Shown in pieces: positions 30,248 to 39,255 of a stretch of 64,000 nt of DNA (its first letter is position 1; every line of letters starts with the position of its first letter). Both the position numbers and the translations under genes were made by a program. The DNA is from Prochlorococcus sp. AG-355-J23 (GTDB lineage Bacteria > Cyanobacteriota > Cyanobacteriia > PCC-6307 > Cyanobiaceae): NCBI GenBank assembly GCA_003278705.1, contig QCDR01000003.1, positions 37,893 to 101,892 on the forward strand, in the 5' to 3' direction. A model generated the notes under the pieces. It had not been told where the DNA came from and searched no databases. It was given only the letters and a program-made list of their open reading frames with translations.

Positions 30248-32542
30248 ATGGAAAGCATCCAATTAAGCATTACAGGAATGAAGTGCGGAGGTTGTGTTAG
30301 TACTGTTGAAAAAATATTAAATAACTCTGATGGTATTGAAAATGTTTCTGTTAACTTACTTACTGAAAGTGCATATTTTGAAATTACCCAGAAAAATCTA
30401 GAAATAGAAACAGTTCTCAACAATCTAAAAGATAATGGTTTCCCATCAAAGATTTATATAAATGATTTTTCAAAAAAAGTAAATAAGGCAGAATTAGAAA
30501 AAAAAAAGAAGTGGAATAATCAATGGAAAAAACTAACTTTTGCTTTATTACTTTTATTATTTTCAGGTTTAGGTCATCTAGCAGAAGGAAGATATATAAA
30601 TTTTCCAATATTAGGTAATATTTTTTTTCACGCTTCATTAGGAACATTAGCTCTATTATTTCCTGGCAGAGGAATAATTATTAATGGATTTAAATCATTT
30701 ATTAAGAACCGTCCAGATATGGACTCTCTAGTAGCTCTTGGAGTAACTAGCGCATATACAACAAGTCTCCTATCCTTAATATTTCCTGCCACTGGTTTTC
30801 CTTGTTTTTTTAATGAACCAGTTATGCTTTTAGGTTTTATATTGATTGGGCGTTTCTTAGAGGAAAGAGCAAAATACCAAACAGGTTCATCCATTGGAGA
30901 ATTATTAGATCTTCAACCTGAAATGGCAAATATCTACACAGAAGATGATCAAATAAAATCAATAAGAGTCAACACTTTAAGACCTAATCAAGAGATTAAA
31001 GTTTTAGCAGGAGACAGAATACCTGCTGACTGCATTGTCATAAAAGGTAATTCATATGTTGATGTTTCACATATTACTGGAGAATCCAAACCTATCGAGG
31101 TAAAAGAAGGTGAAAATCTATCTTCTGGGTCTTTAAATCTTAATTCAACTCTTAGACTTAAAGTACAGAAGGTTGGAGGAGATTCTTCTCTTGCAAAACT
31201 AGTAAATCTTATTGAGTCAGTAAATGCTAGAAAACCTCGCATTCAAAGAATTGCTGATGAAATTGCAGGCAAATTTACTTACTTTGTACTTATTTTTGCT
31301 ACTTTAACCTTCTTTTTTTGGTGGAAGGGGGCAAGAAACATTTGGCCTGATTTATTAAATCATAATCATCAATTCATAACTCACTCAAGCCATACACTTC
31401 ATAGTTCGCTTGGTAGTAATGCTGAAAATTTCCTTAGTTTAGCCATTCAATTGTCAATTGCTGTTTTAGTAATAGCTTGTCCCTGTGCATTAGGTTTAGC
31501 CACTCCAACCGTTATAACTGTCGCATCAGGTAAAGCAGCAAAAAAAGGAGTTTTATTTAAAGGTGGAGACAAAATAGAGATGGCTTCAAAAATTAATCAA
31601 ATTATTTTTGATAAGACAGGCACTTTAACAAAAGGTGAGCCTTTCATTGTTGATTATAAAAATAATGATGATCATTCATTTTTATTAAGAATAGCTGCCA
31701 GTTTAGAAAAGGAAAGCAGACATCCAATCGCAGATGCCTTAATTCAAGAGGCAAAAAAACAAAATTTAAGTTTATTTCCAATAAAAACAATTTTCACTCA
31801 TTCAGGTCGAGGTATTTCTGGAGAACTAAAGTCGATTGATGGAATTATTAATATTGGAAATATTGAATGGCTACTAAGTAAAGGAATAATTATTGATAGT
31901 GAGGCAAAAAAAGTCATTGAAAATGAAGAAACAAAAACGAACACTATCATTGGAGTAAGTATCAAAGATAAGTTATTAGGCTTTATTTTGCTAGGAGATT
32001 TACTCAGAGATGATTCAATTAAAACAGTTCAAAATTTGAGAGAAAACAAATTTAAAATTAATATTTTAAGTGGCGATAGGAAACAAACAGTTTTAGCTTT
32101 AGCAAAAAAAATTGGTTGTAAAGAAACAGAAGTAAAATGGGATCTTCTTCCTGAAATGAAGCTCAAGACTATAGAAAATTTAAAAATTAATAATAAAGTG
32201 GCAATGATTGGTGATGGTATTAATGATGTCCCAGCCTTAGCATCCTCAGACTTAGGAATTGCGGTAGGATCTGGTACTCAAATAGCCAAGGCAAATGCAG
32301 ATGTAGTGTTAATGGGAGATCAACTAAATGGATTACCCTACGCCTTAAATCTTGCAAAAAAAACTATAAGAAAAATAAAGCAAAATCTAACATGGGCTTT
32401 TGGTTACAACTTACTAGCTATACCTTTAGCCGCCGGCATTTTATTCCCTAAATACGGTATTCTTCTTACTCCCTCAATAGCAGCATTATTGATGGCGATT
32501 AGCTCTATTACAGTTGTAATTAATGCTTTATCTTTGGATTAA
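30248..32542 (+). CDS. Copper-type P1B ATPase (PacS/CtaA-like)
   Basis: Membrane pump of about 764 residues. The N-terminal heavy-metal domain has GMKCGGC (Cys-x-x-Cys, near residue 10). TGES actuator loop, membrane CPC motif in ACPCALGLATPT (near 411), phosphorylation site DKTGTLTKGEP (near 456), ESRHPIADAL and GDGINDVPALASSDLGIAVGSGT follow. CPC marks Cu(I) transport. In cyanobacteria CtaA imports copper and PacS moves it into thylakoids for plastocyanin; which one this is cannot be settled by eye. A GTG three codons upstream (30239) is an alternative start. tmk begins directly after the stop. Confidence 0.92.
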   Translation: MESIQLSITGMKCGGCVSTVEKILNNSDGIENVSVNLLTESAYFEITQKNLEIETVLNNLKDNGFPSKIYINDFSKKVNKAELEKKKKWNNQWKKLTFALLLLLFSGLGHLAEGRYINFPILGNIFFHASLGTLALLFPGRGIIINGFKSFIKNRPDMDSLVALGVTSAYTTSLLSLIFPATGFPCFFNEPVMLLGFILIGRFLEERAKYQTGSSIGELLDLQPEMANIYTEDDQIKSIRVNTLRPNQEIKVLAGDRIPADCIVIKGNSYVDVSHITGESKPIEVKEGENLSSGSLNLNSTLRLKVQKVGGDSSLAKLVNLIESVNARKPRIQRIADEIAGKFTYFVLIFATLTFFFWWKGARNIWPDLLNHNHQFITHSSHTLHSSLGSNAENFLSLAIQLSIAVLVIACPCALGLATPTVITVASGKAAKKGVLFKGGDKIEMASKINQIIFDKTGTLTKGEPFIVDYKNNDDHSFLLRIAASLEKESRHPIADALIQEAKKQNLSLFPIKTIFTHSGRGISGELKSIDGIINIGNIEWLLSKGIIIDSEAKKVIENEETKTNTIIGVSIKDKLLGFILLGDLLRDDSIKTVQNLRENKFKINILSGDRKQTVLALAKKIGCKETEVKWDLLPEMKLKTIENLKINNKVAMIGDGINDVPALASSDLGIAVGSGTQIAKANADVVLMGDQLNGLPYALNLAKKTIRKIKQNLTWAFGYNLLAIPLAAGILFPKYGILLTPSIAALLMAISSITVVINALSLD

Positions 32543-33181
32543 ATGAAAGGAAAATTTATCGTTATTGAGGGTATTGATGGATGTGGTAAAACCACCCAAA
32601 TAGATGAACTATCTAAATGGCTTCCTAATAGTGGTCTAATAAAGAAAGGGTCAAAATTAATCACGACTAGAGAGCCTGGGGGAAGTCATTTAGGAAAAAA
32701 ACTTAGAGGACTGATTCTTGAAAATAATGAAAATAATAAGCCTTCATTTCTTGCAGAATTATTACTTTATTCAGCGGATAGAGCTGAACACGTTTCCAAA
32801 ATTATTTCACCTGCTTTAAATAACAATGATTGGGTAATAAGTGATAGATTTTCCGATTCGACACTTGCTTATCAAGGTTATGGAAGAAATATAAATTTAG
32901 AAATAATTAAAAATATTGAATCTATTGTGTGTCAAGGAGTATCTCCAGATCTCACTTTCTTCTTAGAAATTTCTCCAGAAGAGAGCATATTTCGAAGAAA
33001 AAATGAAATTCCAGACAGAATAGAATCAGAAGGTATTAAATTTTTAGAACAAGTAAATGAAGGCTTCAAACTAATTGCCAAACAAAAAAACTGGAAAGTA
33101 ATATCTGCTTCACAAAATATTAAAACTATTTCTAATCAAATTAAAGAGACTTTACTAAACAATTTTTCTAATAACAAATGA
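32543..33181 (+). CDS. tmk: Thymidylate kinase
   Basis: Phosphorylates dTMP to dTDP. The P-loop [10 protein letters not shown] (residues 10-19), the DR(F/Y) motif in [18 protein letters not shown] (near 97) and the [10 protein letters not shown] loop (near 42) are intact. 212 residues. It starts right after the copper-ATPase stop and its stop overlaps the holB start by 4 bases (ATGA). Confidence 0.95.
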   Translation: MKGKFIVIEGIDGCGKTTQIDELSKWLPNSGLIKKGSKLITTREPGGSHLGKKLRGLILENNENNKPSFLAELLLYSADRAEHVSKIISPALNNNDWVISDRFSDSTLAYQGYGRNINLEIIKNIESIVCQGVSPDLTFFLEISPEESIFRRKNEIPDRIESEGIKFLEQVNEGFKLIAKQKNWKVISASQNIKTISNQIKETLLNNFSNNK

Positions 33182-34140
33182 TTGAGGTTAAAAAAAACAA
33201 TTTTTTCTTGAATGAAGAAGTCAATACCTTTCTTAAGAACATAATTAAAAACAAATCATTGGCTAATGGTTATATATTTTATGGTGCTGAAGGATTAGGC
33301 AAAAAACAAACTGCTCTTGAATTTATAAAAGAGATTTTCAAACAGTCTTCACAAAGCGAAAATGTTGAAGAGAGAATTACAAACAATAACCATCCTGATT
33401 TCTTAATTATTGAACCTAATTCTCTTTTATCAACAAAAAGTTCAGGAAGTTCCGATCTTGAAAAAACAGTAAAAAGTGGATCTGAGATTATTAAAATTGC
33501 TCAAATACGTAATATCAAAACTTTTCTTGGTCAAAAATCAATAAACTCAGAAAAAAAAATTGTTTTGATTATTGATGCACACCTCTTAAACGAAGCAGCC
33601 TCGAATTGCCTTTTAAAAACCTTAGAAGAACCTAGTAACGGCATTTTTATTTTACTAACATCTAAATTAAATCTTCTCTTAGATACGATTATCTCAAGAT
33701 GTCAAATCGTCAGATTTCGATCTTTTTCTGGTAAACAAATAAAGTCAATTTTAAAAGAATATTTAGATACTTCTAAATCAAAAATAAATGCAAATTTAAA
33801 ATTTGAAGATTTAATTAATTCAGCCAATGGATCTCCAAATCAATTATTAAAAAATATTGAAATTTGGAATGATTTTTCAGATGAAATTATAAGTAAATTG
33901 GATTCTCCAATTAAAAATAGTCTAGAAATATTAGAAATATCTAAATCAATATCTGAAAAATTAGAAATTTTGCAACAGATTTGTCTAGTAAATTTAATTC
34001 AAACAATTTGGTGGAGAAAAACAAAAAATATCGGTTTAGTTAAAAAACTTGAAAATTTAAAATACCTCTTAAGAAAAAACATTCAACCAAGGTTGGCATG
34101 GGAAATAGCTTTTTTAAAAATTGCAATGGAAGATATATGA
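33178..34140 (+). CDS. holB: DNA polymerase III delta' subunit
   Basis: Clamp-loader subunit, 320 residues. Features are [22 protein letters not shown] (P-loop-like, near residue 33), [15 protein letters not shown], the [23 protein letters not shown] helix (near 126-148) and [22 protein letters not shown] with the SRC motif (near 168). It lacks a four-cysteine zinc cluster. Translationally coupled with tmk; the tmk-holB pair is a common bacterial arrangement. Confidence 0.9.
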   Translation: MIEVKKNNFFLNEEVNTFLKNIIKNKSLANGYIFYGAEGLGKKQTALEFIKEIFKQSSQSENVEERITNNNHPDFLIIEPNSLLSTKSSGSSDLEKTVKSGSEIIKIAQIRNIKTFLGQKSINSEKKIVLIIDAHLLNEAASNCLLKTLEEPSNGIFILLTSKLNLLLDTIISRCQIVRFRSFSGKQIKSILKEYLDTSKSKINANLKFEDLINSANGSPNQLLKNIEIWNDFSDEIISKLDSPIKNSLEILEISKSISEKLEILQQICLVNLIQTIWWRKTKNIGLVKKLENLKYLLRKNIQPRLAWEIAFLKIAMEDI

Positions 34141-34142
34141 GA

Positions 34143-34925
34143 TTAATCTACCGCAGAATTTATCAAGTCAGGATTTCTTGCTTGAATAAACTCTTGCCTA
34201 GCAGTTTCAACTTGAGAACCAATAGGTAACTCAAGACAATATCCAGCACCATATACAGTTTTTATATAAACAGGTTTGCGTGGATCGGGTTCAAGTTTAG
34301 TGCGTAAATGTCTAATATGAACTCTTATTGTCTCAATATCATCATCAGGTTCATATCCCCATACTTCCTTAAGAATTAAAGCTGGGGATACAGTTTGACC
34401 ATGTCTCTGCAAAAGACAATGAAGAAGTTCAAATTCAAGATGCGTTAACCTTACGGGAGATTCAAACCATATAGCTTCAAATCTTTCCGGAACAAGAGTT
34501 AAAGGGCCATAATTTAATATTTCTTGCTGGTTAGTAGAATTTAATTGTGCTCTGTTGGTTCTCCTTAATAAAGCTTTTATACGTACATATAATTCTTCTA
34601 AATCGAATGGTTTAGTAATGTAATCATCTGCTCCAGAATTAAACCCAGTAACTTTATCTTTAAGGCCGCCTAACGCAGTTATCATCAAAATTGGTATATT
34701 TGATGTTCTTTCGTCTCTTCTTAAACGCTGGCATAAAGTTAAACCATCAACACTTGGTAGCATTAAATCCAAAAGTATTAAATCTGGTGAATATTGAAGA
34801 GCTAATGCTTGTCCCTTAATTCCATCTTCGGCTTTTTGGACATCGAAACCAGAATGTTCTAAATGTCTAGCCACCAAATCACGCATATCACGATCGTCTT
34901 CAATTAAGAGGATTGAAATTTTCAT
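34143..34925 (-). CDS. rpaA: OmpR-family response regulator RpaA
   Basis: 260 residues. The receiver has [24 protein letters not shown] (phospho-Asp near residue 56) and [20 protein letters not shown]. The winged helix has [36 protein letters not shown] and ends GAGYCLELP. This fits RpaA, the output regulator of the SasA/Kai timing pathway and phycobilisome coupling; Prochlorococcus keeps it with a reduced Kai system. Its start faces a 388-bp non-coding stretch. Confidence 0.92.
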   Translation of the reverse strand: MKISILLIEDDRDMRDLVARHLEHSGFDVQKAEDGIKGQALALQYSPDLILLDLMLPSVDGLTLCQRLRRDERTSNIPILMITALGGLKDKVTGFNSGADDYITKPFDLEELYVRIKALLRRTNRAQLNSTNQQEILNYGPLTLVPERFEAIWFESPVRLTHLEFELLHCLLQRHGQTVSPALILKEVWGYEPDDDIETIRVHIRHLRTKLEPDPRKPVYIKTVYGAGYCLELPIGSQVETARQEFIQARNPDLINSAVD

Positions 34926-35313
34926 ATTTATAAACTATTAAATTAAGATTAAATTTTAGTAATATGATTCTCTCAAGAATTTATAAAGATTGCTGAATTA
35001 CTGTAAACAATTTTATCAATTAGAATTATCAGATAACTTAGTGATAGCAATAGATTAGATGGAAATTGCAAATTTTAATAAATTTGAAATTTTAGAATTT
35101 CTTTCGATTCTATTCACTTTTTCTTAACAATCAAAGGATTAATAGAAACAAATATTGGTTCAAATTGGAAGAATATTGTATTCAGATTGCCATTATAAGT
35201 TTAGAAAATTGAATTTTTTCAGTAATCAAATAGGAATTAAGTTTAAAATTTTTCATTTCTCCAAAATGTTTAAACGCATAATTTTGTCTATATTAAAAAA
35301 AATTTAAGTATCT
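34926..35313. other. 388-bp non-coding stretch upstream of rpaA
   Basis: Very AT-rich spacer between divergent genes. The only frames are short (for example 22 codons from 35059) and have no family resemblance or good ribosome-binding site. It must hold the promoters of rpaA and of the gene at 35314. A possible -10 (TATATT, about 35289-35294) lies about 20 bp before the latter. I see no RNA gene or riboswitch. Confidence 0.4.
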
Positions 35314-35673
35314 ATGAAAAAGAAGTCTATTATCTATTCTGATTTATCAAAAAAACAACTAGAAACTCTGAAAGAGCTTTACATTCAAAAAAAAGTTGAA
35401 TCGATGAGTCATAAAGAACTTAAACAATATGTATTAGAAATTATTTCACATCAGATAAACGATACTATTGGCAAAGAAGAGGAAATGGAAGCATGGAGAG
35501 AAATGTCAGATTTTTTTGGCGAACAATTTGAAATAAATATTTTAGAAATACAAACAAAATATATTGACGATAAAAACGTAATTGAAACAGAAATAGATTC
35601 TCAGAAGCAAAGAATAGAATTACTTGAAAGGAATAATTTAGATCAAGAGAAAAAGGATATGTGGGATGACTAA
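35314..35673 (+). CDS. Conserved hypothetical coiled-coil protein
   Basis: 119 residues, highly charged, mostly helical. Residues about 75-112 (ILEIQTKYIDDKNVIETEIDSQKQRIELLER) look like a coiled coil. No signal peptide, membrane segment or recognised domain. It lies just outside the left attachment site of the integrative element, so it belongs to the chromosome flank rather than the insert. Function unknown. Confidence 0.65.
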   Translation: MKKKSIIYSDLSKKQLETLKELYIQKKVESMSHKELKQYVLEIISHQINDTIGKEEEMEAWREMSDFFGEQFEINILEIQTKYIDDKNVIETEIDSQKQRIELLERNNLDQEKKDMWDD

Positions 35674-36002
35674 AATTTCCTGAATGGTGTAGTAATTCAA
35701 AGTATATAAAAGAAAATATGTCTAAATTTTAAAAAATGAAAATAAATCAAGGAGCTTATTTTTCACTTTGTATATAATTTTATATACGTTCTAATTACTG
35801 TTATTAAAAAGCATTTTTTTAATTTTAAAATAGTTATACACAAATATAATTTAATTATTTTAAATATTCTATATACTGTTCTAAAAAGTTCATCAAATAT
35901 ACTTATTTACATCTTCAGCTAAACACTATTTGACAAAAAAAGGTCAAAGAAATAAAAAAGTCACCCTAACAGGATGACTTTGGATAACTTTTTGGAATGT
36001 AT
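35674..36002. other. Non-coding flank left of the tRNA-Asn element
   Basis: About 330 bp of AT-rich sequence with no credible ORF (the longest is about 13 codons). It ends in a hairpin (35957-35981) and then the attL repeat. By layout this was the region downstream of tRNA-Asn before the element inserted. Confidence 0.5.
35957..35981 (-). terminator. Hairpin terminator left of attL, probably the original tRNA-Asn terminator
   Basis: Stem AAAGTCA-C-CC / GG-A-TGACTTT with one C/A mismatch and loop TAACA. On the minus strand it is followed by a T-run (the plus-strand A-run at 35954-35959). It sits 22 bp beyond the displaced tRNA 3' fragment (36003), the position a tRNA terminator would have had in the empty chromosome. 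The role is inferred from geometry. Confidence 0.6.
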
Positions 36003-36017
36003 AAACTCCCCGGGCGG
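36003..36017. repeat. attL: duplicated 3' end of tRNA-Asn
   Basis: The 15-bp sequence AAACTCCCCGGGCGG is identical to 43993-44007, which covers the last 12 bases of tRNA-Asn plus three bases beyond (minus strand). The match stops at both sides. An isolated copy of a tRNA 3' end 8 kb from the intact tRNA, next to an integrase operon, is the classic footprint of site-specific integration. Confidence 0.9.
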
Positions 36018-36088
36018 AAGTTGTTATGTCGCTATAAGACCAGTTATGTCATTAAAAGTCATACGATTTTGATTGAAATTATATAAAT

Positions 36089-36110
36089 GGACTAGTAATT
36101 GGACTAATAA
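36089..36110 (+). repeat. Left-end integrase arm-type repeats
   Basis: Two 10-bp direct repeats, GGACTAGTAA (36089-36098) and GGACTAATAA (36101-36110), start 72 bp inside attL. The same motif recurs six times near attR. Short repeats flanking both att cores are how tyrosine integrases of the lambda/P4 type bind their arm sites. Confidence 0.7.
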
Positions 36111-36173
36111 TTTTATTACTTTTCTAACCATGATTACAACGCTTAAGTATTATTATCAAATTGACACAAACAC

Positions 36174-36203
36174 TAGACATAGCAATGGGAGTTGTGCTAT
36201 AAT
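36174..36203 (+). promoter_or_regulatory. Putative promoter of the xis-like/int operon
   Basis: A -35-like TAGACA (36174-36179), 18-bp spacer and TATAAT (36198-36203) with an extended -10 TG one base before it. It points at the HTH gene starting at 36286 and would drive the three-gene integration operon. A further TTGACA at 36161 is too far from this -10. A small palindrome ACCTTT-CC-AAAGGT (36230-36243) just downstream could be an operator. Confidence 0.6.
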
Positions 36204-36285
36204 ATTACCATCTAGAACGGAACAACAGAACCTTTCCAAAGGTCGGATTAGTTAGTCAGATATATTACCTTATTCAATTCTAAAC

Positions 36286-36492
36286 ATGAAAGACGTTAAT
36301 CCTTTAGCGGGATTTAGGCACTATTTCTTTACTAAGAAAGAACTCGCCCAACTCCTGAATTACAAAACAACCAAGTCCATAGACAGACTTGTTCTTGCAG
36401 GAAAACTTAAACCCACACGCCTTACCGATAAGGCAATCAGGTTCTATGGCAAAGACGTAATAGCATTCGTCAAAGCAGGAGGTGTGAAATGA
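36286..36492 (+). CDS. Small HTH protein, excisionase/AlpA-like
   Basis: 68 residues. FFTKKELAQLLNYKTTKSIDRLVLAGKLKPTRLTDKAIRFYGKDVIAFVKAG reads as a MerR/AlpA-type winged helix: T-x-x-E-L-A-x-L-L, a recognition turn, then a wing ending R-F-x-x-x-D-V-x-x-F. Such proteins are recombination directionality factors or regulators of the integrase. First gene of an overlapping three-gene operon (ATGA overlap with the next), adjacent to attL, which supports the excisionase role. Confidence 0.75.
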   Translation: MKDVNPLAGFRHYFFTKKELAQLLNYKTTKSIDRLVLAGKLKPTRLTDKAIRFYGKDVIAFVKAGGVK

Positions 36493-36746
36493 ATATGGAT
36501 AGAGCATTCAACGAGCATGAACTTAATCAAGCATTGGAGCATCTAAGAGCAACAATGTATTTAATTAACCGCCTCACTCTCTCAAAGCATCAATTCGAAT
36601 TGAGTGAAATGACTAAAAATGAATTGAGGAATGATATACAACCAGTATTGCGAGAACTTTATAAAGTCCTTAGGGATACCAAAAGTGGAGTTGATTATTT
36701 AGAACGTCAGTTTAAGCAAAGTGAGGGTAATAGTAATGCAAAATAA
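36489..36746 (+). CDS. Small helical protein between xis-like gene and integrase
   Basis: 85 residues, nearly all predicted helix with heptad-like leucines (residues about 10-75, e.g. ELNQALEHLRATMYLINRLTL). No recognised domain. It overlaps the HTH gene by 4 bases and the integrase by 11 bases, so it is made together with both and may regulate or accompany integration. Function unknown. Confidence 0.65.
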   Translation: MNMDRAFNEHELNQALEHLRATMYLINRLTLSKHQFELSEMTKNELRNDIQPVLRELYKVLRDTKSGVDYLERQFKQSEGNSNAK

Positions 36747-37965
36747 AACGTTGATGGACTGTGATAGGAAAATCTCAAGACTTTCCTATAGAGACAAGAA
36801 GACTAGTTATCCAGTCCAAGAGGGTTCATCTCTTCTATTAGTTCATCACAAAAACTCCAAAAGGTTTATTTGGAAAACACAGTTTCCACTTAAATCCAAA
36901 AAGTATATTGATGTTGGTCTAGGCAAGTGGGATAAAAATCTCAACGCTACCCTCAAGACATTTGAAGAACTAAGGAATTGGCATAAGCATAATCCTTACA
37001 ATCATCCGAAAGACTTTTTCAAAGTATCTACTAAAGAGAAAACGTTAGGAGATGCACTAGAAAGATATGCACTTTTACTGAAGTCAAAAACTAAGGAAAG
37101 GACATGGAGAGATCGTCTCAATAAGATGAACCAGATCGAGGCATATTTTGGAAAAGATATTCCACTTTCTGAGTTTGAAGAGAGAGCAGGTCGTAGAAGA
37201 ATTAAGACAATGTTGGAAGATTTATTTCTATCCAAAGAACGTTACTACCATGCAAAGAGATGCAGAGGATTACTCAAGCAGATCTTTGAATACTGCATAG
37301 GTCTTGAGTGGATGGAAACCAATCCTGCACTAAGCAAACATCCTGATGAAGACATGCATCAGGTAAGGAGTAATTCACACATTGAATGGAAAAACGTTGA
37401 TGCTCTTTTATCAAATATTTCATCTAAAACTAATGATAGAAACGTTGCCAATCTTGCTGTTAAGGCATACCTCATGATGGGTATAAGAGTTGGTGCTTTA
37501 GTCAGACTTGAATGGAGTTGGTTCGACAAAGAAAATGATCTTTGGGAAATACCTTCACAGACAACAGGACTAAAAAATCTAAAGAAGAATACAGGTAAAG
37601 AGTTCAATCATCTAATCCCTTCAACACCAGAATTAAAACTTCTTATGAAGAAGATCAAGACAATTACTGGATGGCAAAAGTATGTCTTTCTAGGAGATAA
37701 ACAAACTCATCTCCATGAAGAAACAATCAATAAATTCCTCAAGCGTATTGATACAAAACAGTCCGCTCATGGGTGGAGAGATGTCTTCACAGAAGGATGC
37801 CTGGAGAATGATTTTTCATGGGATATAGTGCAACGTTGTTTAGGTCATAGAGAGCATAAACAAGGCACTAGAGGGCATTATGACGACAGTATATTGCTTG
37901 ATAAGAGACGTGTTTTGATGCAGTTCTGGACTAAAACTTTATTAGATAAAGGACTAATAATTTAA
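36736..37965 (+). CDS. int: Tyrosine recombinase/integrase, P4 type
   Basis: 409 residues from ATG 36736 (a GTG at 36721 is the alternative). The N-terminal arm-binding region includes KYIDVGLGKWDKNL. The core-binding domain is about 100-190. The catalytic residues, numbered from the ATG, are Arg251 (MMGIRVGALVRLEW), His345/Arg348 (SAHGWRDVFTEG), His371 (LGHREHKQ) and Tyr382 (RGHYDD). The YDDSILLDKRRVLMQFW end is typical of P4-like integrases, which use tRNA 3' ends. It lies about 0.7 kb from attL, after the HTH gene. All catalytic residues are intact, so it is likely functional. Confidence 0.93.
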   Translation: MQNKTLMDCDRKISRLSYRDKKTSYPVQEGSSLLLVHHKNSKRFIWKTQFPLKSKKYIDVGLGKWDKNLNATLKTFEELRNWHKHNPYNHPKDFFKVSTKEKTLGDALERYALLLKSKTKERTWRDRLNKMNQIEAYFGKDIPLSEFEERAGRRRIKTMLEDLFLSKERYYHAKRCRGLLKQIFEYCIGLEWMETNPALSKHPDEDMHQVRSNSHIEWKNVDALLSNISSKTNDRNVANLAVKAYLMMGIRVGALVRLEWSWFDKENDLWEIPSQTTGLKNLKKNTGKEFNHLIPSTPELKLLMKKIKTITGWQKYVFLGDKQTHLHEETINKFLKRIDTKQSAHGWRDVFTEGCLENDFSWDIVQRCLGHREHKQGTRGHYDDSILLDKRRVLMQFWTKTLLDKGLII

Positions 37966-37974
37966 AGGTAAATA

Positions 37975-38367
37975 CTACTGACTGGATAAGTTACCTATCT
38001 TTCCCTTCATCATTATTTCCTGAGCGAGTGATCTACTCTCTTGTTTATCTTTAAAGGAACGTTTATTCTTTGCACTCCCTCTTGGAACTCTGTTCTTGAT
38101 GGGATGCCAAGGATTTTCTTGTTGGTGCAATTCTTTCTTTAGATCAGGGAACTTATCCTTCACTAAAGTCTTCAAGGAAATACTTTTCTCACATGCAGGG
38201 CATTTATATAAGTAGTAGTCTCTAGTTTTTACAAGACCGATCATTCCACTTCTACGACCACAGTAAGGGCAATTAACTTCCCACTTACGACTATTATTGA
38301 ACGTTCCTTTTTCTGTTCCCTTTAACCTGTTCGCTACAGACAGGACTAAATTAATTTGATTATTCAT
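37975..38367 (-). CDS. Zinc-ribbon hypothetical protein
   Basis: 130 residues. WEVNCPYCGRRSGMIGLV ... YYLYKCPACEKSISLKTLV (residues about 29-67) is a four-cysteine zinc ribbon of the CPxCG/CPxC type, as in primase N-terminal zinc domains. The rest is basic and Lys/Arg-rich. No primase catalytic domain follows, so it could be a nucleic-acid-binding regulator or a replication remnant. Convergent with the integrase, 9 bp apart. Confidence 0.7.
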   Translation of the reverse strand: MNNQINLVLSVANRLKGTEKGTFNNSRKWEVNCPYCGRRSGMIGLVKTRDYYLYKCPACEKSISLKTLVKDKFPDLKKELHQQENPWHPIKNRVPRGSAKNKRSFKDKQESRSLAQEIMMKGKIGNLSSQ

Positions 38368-38647
38368 AGAACTATATATACATCTTCTACATTTCTATTC
38401 ACATATCCTGACACACAGGAAAGTGAAGAACGTTTCCTATATAGATATTCATGGGAGAAGAATATTTACTTCTAAGAGATACTTAGGGGTCAAGATTACC
38501 TCCGCATCACATAAAGAAACCCTTTTAATAACCTTTAGTGCAACACTAGAGACGTCTCTTAGACTGCAATACAAGAGATTATTAGATAAATAGTTCTACA
38601 TATAACGTTAAAACTTAGAACACTCATAGCAACACTATATAGAACAC
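38368..38647. other. Non-coding spacer with divergent starts
   Basis: 280 bp between the divergent zinc-ribbon gene and the small gene at 38648. It contains related AT-rich motifs near each start, CTATATATA (38370-38378) and CACTATATAGAACAC (38634-38648), which could be -10 elements. No ORF above about a dozen codons is credible. Confidence 0.35.
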
Positions 38648-38848
38648 ATGACTACACAAACCCTTACTAAAACGTGCGAACCAGAGAGTAGCACTCAAAC
38701 TCAATGGAGAGGTCATATCTCCTGCCCTCCCAAGAAGAAAGATGAACGATTAAGGAAAGAAAAAAGACTTATGGAAACTCTGGACTTTAATAGATCAGAC
38801 CTTCATTGGAAACTGGTCGAGTTAGTAGATGACTTTATGTTCTCCTAA
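38648..38848 (+). CDS. Small basic hypothetical protein
   Basis: 66 residues: a Thr/Gln-rich start, a CPPKKKDERLRKEKRL basic middle and an acidic, hydrophobic end (DLHWKLVELVDDFMF). No recognised family. Its stop overlaps the ATG of the next small gene (TAATG), which suggests a two-gene unit. Codon composition is less AT-biased than the chromosome flanks. Confidence 0.5.
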   Translation: MTTQTLTKTCEPESSTQTQWRGHISCPPKKKDERLRKEKRLMETLDFNRSDLHWKLVELVDDFMFS

Positions 38849-38994
38849 TGAACTTAAATCCAACACCACAGCAGAAAAAGTCTCTAGAGAAGATGATGAA
38901 GGAACGTTATAAGGTCAAAGACAAGTTCTTTGACCTCAAGAAGTATGTTCCAGAACTACTTGATGGAGTTATTGATGAATGGGAAAAGAAGTAG
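38848..38994 (+). CDS. 48-residue hypothetical protein (micro-gene)
   Basis: Starts at the ATG overlapping the previous stop by one base. The product is strongly charged (PTPQQKKSLEKMMKERYKVKD..., ending DGVIDEWEKK), with two likely helices. No family recognised. Support comes from the coupling and the sensible amino-acid composition; no independent evidence is available. Confidence 0.45.
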   Translation: MNLNPTPQQKKSLEKMMKERYKVKDKFFDLKKYVPELLDGVIDEWEKK

Positions 38995-39073
38995 TCCATA
39001 TTAAAAACGCATAGAGACCCTAACCTTCTCATATCATTCGAGTTTTAAAATATTTTTTTTCTATTTTTTTTCA

Positions 39074-39244
39074 CTAGGGGTCGCAAATTTCTAGGAGACT
39101 GCCCGACGCGGAGACAACGCGGAAACGCTTACCTGTTTCCCGTGCTTTTCTTGTGGCAACGCGGAAAGCATCCGCTTCATTATTCTTCTCTTGATAGCGG
39201 TGGTATTTCTTGAACTGATCCTGCCATTCAATGATGTATTTCAT
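39074..39244 (-). CDS. 56-residue hypothetical protein
   Basis: ATG at 39242-39244, stop at 39074-39076. The product starts MKYIIEWQDQFKKYHRYQEK, continues ADAFRVATRKARETGKRFRVV and ends SLLEICDP. It resembles the small W-x-D...A-x-x-A...K-R-x-R-x-x...L-L-D/E-x-x-D-P proteins common in marine picocyanobacteria and their phages (from memory, not searched). The region is far more GC-rich than its surroundings and contains repeated TCCGC/GCGGA. It lies just downstream of the serine recombinase on the same strand. Confidence 0.55.
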   Translation of the reverse strand: MKYIIEWQDQFKKYHRYQEKNNEADAFRVATRKARETGKRFRVVSASGSLLEICDP

Positions 39245-39255
39245 GATAAAAACGT

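Noticed and set aside
35059..35127. 22-codon ORF in the rpaA upstream spacer
   Set aside because: Too short, no ribosome-binding site or recognisable pattern.
36161..36203. TTGACA at 36161 as -35 for the TATAAT at 36198
   Set aside because: The spacer is 31 bp, too long. TAGACA at 36174 with an 18-bp spacer and an extended -10 fits better.
36073..36255. 60-codon plus-strand ORF beside attL
   Set aside because: It runs through the arm repeats and the predicted promoter of the integrase operon, has low-complexity Asn/Thr content and no family resemblance.
37951..37960. GGACTAATAA inside the integrase gene
   Set aside because: Matches the arm motif but lies in the last codons (K-G-L-I-I) of the integrase, so coding constraint or chance explains it.
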